Below, one piece after another: positions 15,802 to 21,118 of a stretch of 21,118 nucleotides of DNA (positions are counted from its first letter, which is position 1; each line of letters starts with the position of its first letter). The notes below the pieces were generated by a model. It was given only the letters and a program-made list of their open reading frames with translations, was not told the DNA's origin and did not search any database. Where the stretch lies: assembly GCA_023091735.1 (NCBI GenBank), contig JALKBU010000907.1, positions 1 to 21,118 of the forward strand, written 5' to 3'. Source of the stretch: Trichomonas tenax. Lineage: Eukaryota; Parabasalia; Trichomonadida; Trichomonadidae. The position numbers and the translations under genes are program-made.

Positions 15802-16856
15802 TTAGAAAAAAATTAGTGTATCCATTAGTATTTCGATTGTTTCACAAATTTCATCATTTTCACTATTATTAATCATTTGATTAAATGTTTCGATATTTTC
15901 TTCAATCAATACCCTTGCTAAAAGCTGAGCTGATGGCAATGAGCATAGAACGAGCATTGTATCAACTAAAAGCAATACTGGTTCATCTTCTTCGTTTTCA
16001 AAATTGTTAAAATAATTCATGAATATTTTCATAATTATTTTTTCATGACCTGAAATATCGTCTAACTGGTGTAAAAAACGTCGAGCTCGACTATTTCATT
16101 TTCAGCATAACAAAATAATTCATGATTCTGATTGATAGTTAAGTGCTCCATGAAATAATGTTGTTCTGGCCTTGAGTATGACGAATATTGCGAGAAATGC
16201 TCCAATAAAAGATTTAGAAGATGAGAAAATGCACTTAAGTTTGGTAATACTAGCTCAATACTTGCATGTAACACATTATGATACAGGCACTGTATGTTTT
16301 CATTAAACTTTTGCGCAATCAAATTACTAAAAATTTGAATTAAAGTAGATAAATGCACTTCATTTGAGTAAACATTTGCGAATTGTTGCTGGATAATTTC
16401 AATGAATGCATTAACATTAAAATAAAATGTATTTGAAAAAGCTAGGAATATTTGCAAACCTGCATGTTTCAATTCGTCTTCAGATGAACTAAATAATTCA
16501 ATTGCAGGAGTTATGATCTCTAACTCATGAAAATAGACTGTACTCAAATCCGAAATCGAAATTAGCTTGCATATAACCAATGAAATTGCATGCAACGTGC
16601 TTTGATATTGGAATCTTTTAATATAAAATTTGGAAAACAAATCGCTGCAAAGCTCTTTCAGATCTAATTCCTGTAGGTGTGCATTTTCAATTTTTGGAAT
16701 TAATTCATTTAGAGAATTGAAATAATCAGTGATTTCCACATCATATAATTCTTCTTGATGTAATCGATGTATAGCATCTATTATGAATTGTATGCGCGAG
16801 TTTATAACTGTATTTGGAGTTTTGCTATCTATTTCCTTATATTCTACTTGCATCAT
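15802..16856 (-). pseudogene. ARM/HEAT-like helical protein, split by one frameshift
   Basis: The first frame (16062-16856, 264 aa) is all helical with Leu/Ile-rich repeats (LQIFLAFSNTFYFNVNAFIE, LIQIFSNLIAQKF), the pattern of armadillo/HEAT solenoids such as importin-alpha-like proteins. This is inference from pattern, not a motif match. It ends ELDVFYTS then TAG. One base more in the A6 run at 16073-16078 (T6 on the coding strand) would place it in the frame of the second ORF (15802-16032), whose upstream codons are coding-like (LHQLDDISGHEKII) and lead into a further helical 76 residues. The whole would be about 350 aa. The core promoter is intact: TCATTA lies just before ATG 16854-16856. 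It is either a young pseudogene or a homopolymer sequencing error. Acidic C-terminal part; stop TAA. Confidence 0.7.
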
Positions 16857-17110
16857 CTAATGAGATGAAATTACTTTTGAATGCCTAAACAAAAAAATAT
16901 TCATTTTGTGGAAAAATGAAGCAATTGTTTCATTTCCTCTGTTACCGCAGCCGTAATAACCTTTATTACTTATTGAATGAGTATGATCTCCTGCCGTTGA
17001 TGTTGCGAAAATCCTTTATTATCATTACTCATTTAATTAAAATAATGTTGTTTTGCTTTGCTTAACATTATTATATTTAACCGATCCATCAACTATATGA
17101 AATTCCATAT
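16857..17110. other. Intergenic, AT-rich
   Basis: No gene is recognised. It contains the initiator of the minus-strand ARM-like gene at its left edge. Confidence 0.5.
16858..16863 (-). promoter_or_regulatory. Initiator TCATTA of the ARM-like gene
   Basis: On the minus strand TCATTAG directly precedes the ATG. With A at 16861 as +1, the 5' UTR is about 4-5 nt. A second TCA word lies slightly upstream. Confidence 0.55.
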
Positions 17111-18033
17111 ATGAACGGGTTGAAATTAATTCTTTGTATTTTTACCAAATCTCATGCCAGTCCTGGGTCGTTCCTGATTGCGTGACCATATTCTCTAAAT
17201 CTTTTTGTGAATAGCCTTGAAAATGACGAAATCAGTACATGGAAGTTTAAGATTGAGAAATATATGCCACTATGTTTGAGACATGATGCAAACAGTATAG
17301 TTGTAATGTCTGACTTTAGTTATGAAATTAGCAAGGGGTGAATCAATTGTGAGCTAGTCATTTGGATTAACCTAGATCAAGATGTTAGGAAATCTGAATC
17401 AATTATAGTTGGCATATCACACCTGAATGAAGCCCCAAATCGTGCCACTTATAATTTACATTTTATATAATTTTAGCTAAAAATAATAGTTATTACCCAT
17501 GATATGTTTTGTAAGAATGCGTATACAGAAATACGTTTTGTAAAGGATAGAAAATATTTGATAAAACTTATAGAGTAATTCATTATTATAACATACTAGC
17601 ATGTTTGAAATTAGCATGGTAGTTGTAGTCATGTCTTCAATTCGAAATTATTTGGAGAATAAATTTTTTAATATTATATCAGCGACAAGATACTATCATC
17701 GTATCATTTCAGGTTTTCCATACCAAGTACATACTGAGATTACAATATACAACAATGAAATCTTAGTTGAATATGGAGATTCAAGCGCGAATTCGATCAT
17801 TATGCAATATATAAATGTAAGATAAGCTGAGATATGATGTAGTAGTATCATTTTTGTGGATTCTGATATGTAACATGTAATGCATTGATAGGATAAAAAA
17901 TATAAAAATCAATTTTCAACTGCTAAACATTAGCGCACGAACCAAATCAGTCATGGTATTAGGCACTGCCGCTGATGTGCATAGCAGAAAATGGTACACC
18001 AAGAATGCGTATTCAGAGTGCCACTCCTTCTGA
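17111..18033 (+). pseudogene. Heavily decayed + strand gene, family unknown
   Basis: ATG 17111 opens a frame of about 120 codons to TAA 17471-17473, interrupted only by TGA at 17183-17185 and TGA at 17339-17341. The sequence between is clearly protein-like (NDEISTWKFKIEKYMPLCLR, DANSIVVMSDFSYEISKG, INCELVIWINLDQDVRKSES). Coding-like residues then continue in shifted frames: about 17480-17577, 17601-17825 (74 codons from ATG) and 17881-18033 (50 codons, containing VLGTAADVHSRKWYTKNAYS). All are on the same strand and in order, as expected for one old gene of about 300 codons broken by stops and frameshifts. No domain is recognised. Confidence 0.4.
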
Positions 18034-18362
18034 AAAAAATGACAAAATAAATGTAAATAAAACATTATATTTCTGGAATTTACCATTTCTTGGTATTCTT
18101 TGATAGATTTTGATAAAATTACATCAAAATTTTCATAATTTTTTGTAATTTTTTATATTCTATAACATTTTCTTTTTGTTTTGAAAATACAATATATAGC
18201 TTTTTGAAAAGCTATGACTTCTTTCTCTATATGTAACAAACGAAGTGTTTTTTTTTATCAAATGAACTGAATTCAATCAAACTGTTTAGAACAAAATAAA
18301 CATACATCTCTATAATTACAGGGCAAGAAAATAACAAAAATACAAAACATGGTATATAAAAA
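18034..18362. other. Intergenic, 3' flank of the Rab-like gene
   Basis: Very AT-rich. A perfect 9-bp hairpin (ATAGCTTTT / AAAAGCTAT, 18196-18215) is the only structure noted. No gene is seen. Confidence 0.5.
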
Positions 18363-18944
18363 TCATATTAATAAACACGTGCAATGTGTGGGTTCCTCCT
18401 CTTTTTCTGGGCCAGCATTAAGTTCTGTAAGGGGTATTCGATGGGCCGCACAAGCTACTTTACTGAACATATCAATTACCCCAATATTTTCTTTAGCACT
18501 TATATAGCAAACCTCAGCATTTAACGAAGCTGCTTTCTCTTGAAGCATTTCTTCTGTTATTTGATGAAGTTCTTTCGATATATCGATTTTATTAACGACT
18601 ATGAAAGATTTGTATTGTGATTCGTCAATGTAGTCGTCTAGTCTTCGTTTCCACTCTGAAGTTACGTGATCAAGACTTTCTAAGTTATCCGCGGCAACTA
18701 AGTAAACGACTACATCGCTTTTTGAGTACACACCCGTGTTAAGTGTTTGCCATCCTTCAGAGCCCGCCGTGTCCCAGATCTTCAACATGAATGGCCCAGA
18801 CCGAGATGAGAATTTTTTTGTACTTAAAATAGGCATTGGAGTTGGATGATGATTGTCGAGGAATTTTCCGTCAATGTACATTCTAATTAGTGATGTTTTA
18901 CCAGTATTAGTATCACCAATAACTAAAATGTCATAATCCTTCAT
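18363..18944 (-). CDS. Rab-like small GTPase with atypical switch II (193 aa)
   Basis: A membrane-traffic type GTPase. The P-loop is GDTNTGKTS (residues 10-18) and the switch I Thr is T35 in HHPTP. G3 is WDTAGSE (57-63), so the usual catalytic Gln after DTAG is Ser62. G4 is NKID (118-121) and G5 is SAK (149-151). The C-terminus has C188 and C190 and ends CLLI, which is a CAAX-type prenylation signal (geranylgeranyl type expected with Ile last). The acidic linker PEKEEEP precedes it. The start is ATG 18942-18944, which places the P-loop at the usual distance; the frame extends 11 codons upstream only to a TTG. The stop is TGA directly after the CAAX box. The Gln-to-Ser change would weaken intrinsic GTP hydrolysis. 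Assignment to a particular Rab subfamily is not possible. Confidence 0.92.
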   Translation of the reverse strand: MKDYDILVIGDTNTGKTSLIRMYIDGKFLDNHHPTPMPILSTKKFSSRSGPFMLKIWDTAGSEGWQTLNTGVYSKSDVVVYLVAADNLESLDHVTSEWKRRLDDYIDESQYKSFIVVNKIDISKELHQITEEMLQEKAASLNAEVCYISAKENIGVIDMFSKVACAAHRIPLTELNAGPEKEEEPTHCTCLLI

Positions 18945-19478
18945 TTCCACTAATGTAAACTTTTCAAAAACTATCAAATTTTTTTTTTAATTTTTCGTTT
19001 TTTGTTTGAGAAAACGCCGTGCTATAGTATTTCTCATCACAACGACGCGTTATTTAAAACGATTTCTCTTGCATGTCAACTTTTTTGTTGTTCCTTTTAA
19101 ACCCGATTTTGGAGTTAAAATAATATTGCCTATCATATCTCATATCTAGTTAACACAAAATTAAGGTAATTTGAAATATTTTTTGCTCCGACAACAAAAT
19201 TATAATTACATCATCTATTGTAATTGATTTTTCACCTTTTGTTTTATATGGTTATACACGAGAGTTAATAGTTCGTTGATCATTGATGCATTTCCATGAT
19301 ACCCAAATGTTCGACAAGATACAAGTTCCCTTTAGGCCGTGGGAGCATCGGACGATAACGATTATTTCAGTTTGGCCATGGCCAGCCACACACATATGTG
19401 CACTACTCTGGCCAACTTTGTTGGCCAGAGTGCACATGTTTAACAGTGTTTTTTGTGTTTTTGGAGCTGATACAAATC
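18945..19478. other. Intergenic with an inverted repeat
   Basis: AT-rich left half and a less AT-rich right half. It contains the inverted repeat at 19393-19438. Overlapping frames on both strands here look like chance. Confidence 0.5.
19393..19438. repeat. Inverted repeat (hairpin)
   Basis: TCTGGCCAAC / GTTGGCCAGA are perfect 10-bp arms around TTT (19407-19429). The stem resumes outward as ATGTGCAC / GTGCACAT after a 3-base bulge. It lies 40 bp upstream of the transposase relic and could belong to that element. Confidence 0.7.
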
Positions 19479-20017
19479 ATGAACAGTATTGAAAGAATAC
19501 AATATACGCCTCCTGTTAGACATAATATCTATTGTCATGATTCAGCCCTAGTAGAAAAAATTTTCAAATATTTTGAAATTTGCGAAAATAACAAAATAAA
19601 AATACAATTAGCAGAAATTGAAAAGAAAAGCTAAATACCATTATATACACTGTCCAGTGGTATAAAAAGAGAAGTATAAAAGGAAAAGAATGGAGACCTG
19701 GGGATGACTGAGAAAAAGGAAACCTTATTTTTAATCGAAATGAAGATGAACAAATAAAAGATACGTTAAAAACGCAATATCTTGCATATGGAATTCCTGT
19801 AAGAAGAAGGTATTTGCAAAAAATTTTAACCAAGTTCCATCATTCTTTGCACCCAGACAAGAATGATGGGAAACTATTGGACCATTCCACAGTGAAGCGT
19901 TTTGTATTAAGAACAGGTCTTAAATTTCGAAAAATACGAAAAAAGAAAAGATCGGAGGTAAGAATGGAAGCGGTAGAGAAATTCATTGATGAAATCAATG
20001 ATGCAATAGACTTGTAA
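19479..20017 (+). pseudogene. Decayed 5' part of a DDE-type transposase
   Basis: ATG 19479 opens 51 codons (MNSIERIQYTPPVRHNIYCH...) to TAA 19632-19634. The frame then shifts near 19640-19655 and continues (TVQWYKKRSIKGKEWRPGDD). A TGA follows at 19709-19711, then a long clean run to TAA 20015-20017 (NRNEDEQIKDTLKTQYLAYG, LDHSTVKRFVLRTGLKFRKI). The layout is an N-terminal helix-turn-helix, a Trp/Arg linker, then a second basic HTH ending R..LKFRK-basic. It resembles the DNA-binding half of pogo/Tigger-like or related Tc1/mariner-superfamily transposases, by pattern only. No DDE catalytic domain follows; the downstream sequence is repeat DNA. It is a truncated, inactive relic. Confidence 0.6.
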
Positions 20018-20031
20018 CACACACACAAATG

Positions 20032-20067
20032 GGGCAGCCCAGCGAGCCCTTGGCTCGCTTTGTGCCC
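20032..20067. repeat. GC-rich hairpin after the transposase relic
   Basis: AGCGAGCC / GGCTCGCT arms around CTT, with outer GGGCA / TGCCC pairing. It starts 15 bp after the relic's stop. GC content is far above the surroundings. It could be a terminator or the end of an element. Confidence 0.6.
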
Positions 20068-20141
20068 GGAGAAATGAATATATTTAATGATTTTCGTGAT
20101 GTTTTCACGTTAAGATTTAAAGAAATGGGCACAAAATACAA

Positions 20142-20292
20142 CTGCACCGAGTGCATCGAGTCGATGATAGCATAGAAAATGCACTTTTGAAAAATCGCTA
20201 GTTTGAGCCCTAAAATAAGCAAAATTTGAGGATTTACTGGAGTAAATTAGGGGTTGAAAAAGTGCACCGAGTGCATCGAGTGCACCGGGTCA
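20142..20292 (+). repeat. TGCACCGAG nonamer cluster
   Basis: TGCACCGAG, TGCATCGAG and TGCACCGGG follow one another with a 9-bp period at 20263-20289, with a shorter cluster at 20143-20162. Inverted forms (CACTTGGTGCACTT, GCGCTTGGTGCAG) occur at about 20545-20560 and 20664-20680, and further direct forms at about 20850 and 20962-20990. Confidence 0.8.
20212..20287 (+). repeat. 76-bp direct repeat, copy 1
   Basis: Nearly identical to 20912-20987, offset exactly 700 bp; two differences were noted by eye, including GCATCGAG against GCTTCGAG. It contains AAAATTTGAGGATTTACTGG and ends in the nonamer cluster. Confidence 0.9.
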
Positions 20293-20312
20293 AAAAAAGT
20301 ATAAAAAAAGGG

Positions 20313-20512
20313 TGACAACATGACATTTTGACAACATTTTATCGACAACAGGGGATAAATTGACATTTCGTATTAGAAACAGTTGGTTTGTTTGTAAAAT
20401 CGAGTGAATTCATGAATTTCGATGTCAAGATAAGGATTTAAGGGTGTTTATGTTGAAAATTTGAGGATTTTTGACGATTTATACAAAATGTTGTCAAAAT
20501 GTCATGTTGTCA
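20313..20512. repeat. 28-bp perfect inverted repeat with 144-bp spacer
   Basis: 20313-20340 is the exact reverse complement of 20485-20512. The arms contain TGACAACATGACATTTTGAC. A third, direct copy with one extra T lies at about 21012-21035. It could be a 200-bp MITE with terminal inverted repeats. Confidence 0.85.
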
Positions 20513-20911
20513 ATGTTTTCCATAACTCTTTACTGCACCTGGTTCACTTGGTGCACTTAAAGAAATGAGGGTAAATAACGAAAATTCGAGTGAAAAGACA
20601 TGAAAAACAGTGATTTAGGGGCAAAAATGAAATTTACGACTCGGTTCACACGATACGTCTACTTGGTGCGCTTGGTGCAGTTTGAGATTTTGGACTGTTT
20701 GGAGGTAATGGTATGAAGAAATGGGGTAAATTAATGAAAAACAGTGATTTAGGGGGTAAATCTTGTGTGGAAATGAGGGAATGGGGTCGTTTATGTTGAA
20801 AATTTGATGAAAAGTAATGGAAAACAGTGATTTAGGGGCAAAAATGAAAAGTGCACCGGGTCGATTTATTTTAAAATAAGTTACTTTTCAAAATTTGAGG
20901 ATTTGCGGGAG

Positions 20912-20987
20912 TAAATAAGCAAAATTTGAGGATTTACTGGAGTAAATTAGGGGTTGAAAAAGTGCACCGAGTGCTTCGAGTGCACCG
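20912..20987 (+). repeat. 76-bp direct repeat, copy 2
   Basis: Partner of 20212-20287. The word TGACAACAT(T)GACATTTTG follows both copies at nearly the same distance (about 20313 and 21012), so the duplicated unit is larger than 76 bp. Confidence 0.9.
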
Positions 20988-21118
20988 TGTGCAAAATTGC
21001 CCTAGTAAATGTGACAACATTGACATTTTGACAACACGAGTGATTTCATGCTGAAAACAGGTATTTTACGGTCGTTTGTACGTAAAGGGTACGTAGAAAT
21101 TGGGGTAAAATATACAAT

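Larger units (their letters stand above)
20018..21118. repeat. Repeat-dense non-coding block
   Basis: No gene is seen. The block holds the 76-bp direct repeats, the 28-bp inverted repeat with its third copy, and the nonamer clusters, all listed separately. It also has three copies of GAAAACAGTGATTTAGGGG (about 20603, 20737 and 20820) and several GAAAATTTGAGGATTT words. It runs off the window, so its right boundary is unknown. Confidence 0.75.

Noticed and set aside
17142..17231. Minus-strand frame resembling a Myb helix (DLENMVTQSGTTQDWHEIW)
   Set aside because: Short, no ATG at the right place, spacing does not match a Myb repeat, and it overlaps the better supported + strand relic.
5555..18944. 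TGA reassigned to Trp
   Set aside because: The Rab-like protein ends in TGA right after its CAAX box, the intact Myb gene also stops at TGA, and Trp is encoded by TGG in the intact genes. The standard code fits.
18945..18977. Eleven-residue N-terminal extension of the Rab-like GTPase
   Set aside because: It begins at TTG. ATG 18944 puts the P-loop at the normal distance.
1..21118. Spliceosomal introns
   Set aside because: No GTAYGT with the trichomonad ACTAACACACAG 3' motif was seen on either strand; all intact genes read through as single exons.
1..21118. tRNA, snRNA or CRISPR features
   Set aside because: No tRNA box A/B pairs, no snRNA signature words and no regularly spaced short repeats with unique spacers were found by eye. 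A tRNAscan or Infernal run would be decisive.

Overview
The window looks like nuclear DNA of a parabasalid (trichomonad) protist. The basis is intronless genes separated by very AT-rich spacers, two R2R3-type Myb proteins of trichomonad style, and TCATTA-like initiator sequences 5-7 nt upstream of the ATG of two genes. Three genes also have stop codons that run into TAAA, as trichomonad polyadenylation signals do. I cannot name the species from sequence alone.

Layout. 1-1361: 3' part of a Pro/Ala/Lys-rich repeat protein (+). 1443-2516: a terminal-inverted-repeat element with no long ORF, built from six hairpins. 2597-2971: small unknown acidic/helical protein (+). 2972-5554: a gene-poor stretch with short decayed coding-like fragments. 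5555-6058: intact two-repeat Myb protein (+), facing a decayed Myb paralogue at 6314-6940 (-). 6997-10611: large USP7-like ubiquitin hydrolase (+), tail to tail with a 649-aa Ser/Thr/Pro-rich disordered protein (10685-12634, -). 13235-14221: TBC-domain Rab-GAP (-). 15802-16856: ARM/HEAT-like helical protein with one frameshift (-). 17111-18033: a heavily decayed + strand gene. 18363-18944: Rab-like small GTPase with an atypical switch II (-). 19479-20017: decayed 5' part of a DDE-type transposase (+). 20018-21118: a repeat-dense non-coding block.

How the genes relate. There is no operon logic. Each gene appears independently transcribed, and the functions are housekeeping or regulatory: transcription factor, deubiquitinase, and membrane-traffic GTPase and GAP. 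The TBC GAP keeps both catalytic fingers, while the Rab-like protein lacks the usual switch II Gln, but a functional link between them is only a hypothesis. The most unusual DNA is the hairpin-array element at 1443-2516 and the block at 20.0-21.1 kb. That block holds a 76-bp direct repeat at exactly 700 bp spacing, a perfect 28-bp inverted repeat and nonamer clusters. A 16-bp identical word also lies 30-31 nt past the stop codons of two neighbouring minus-strand genes.
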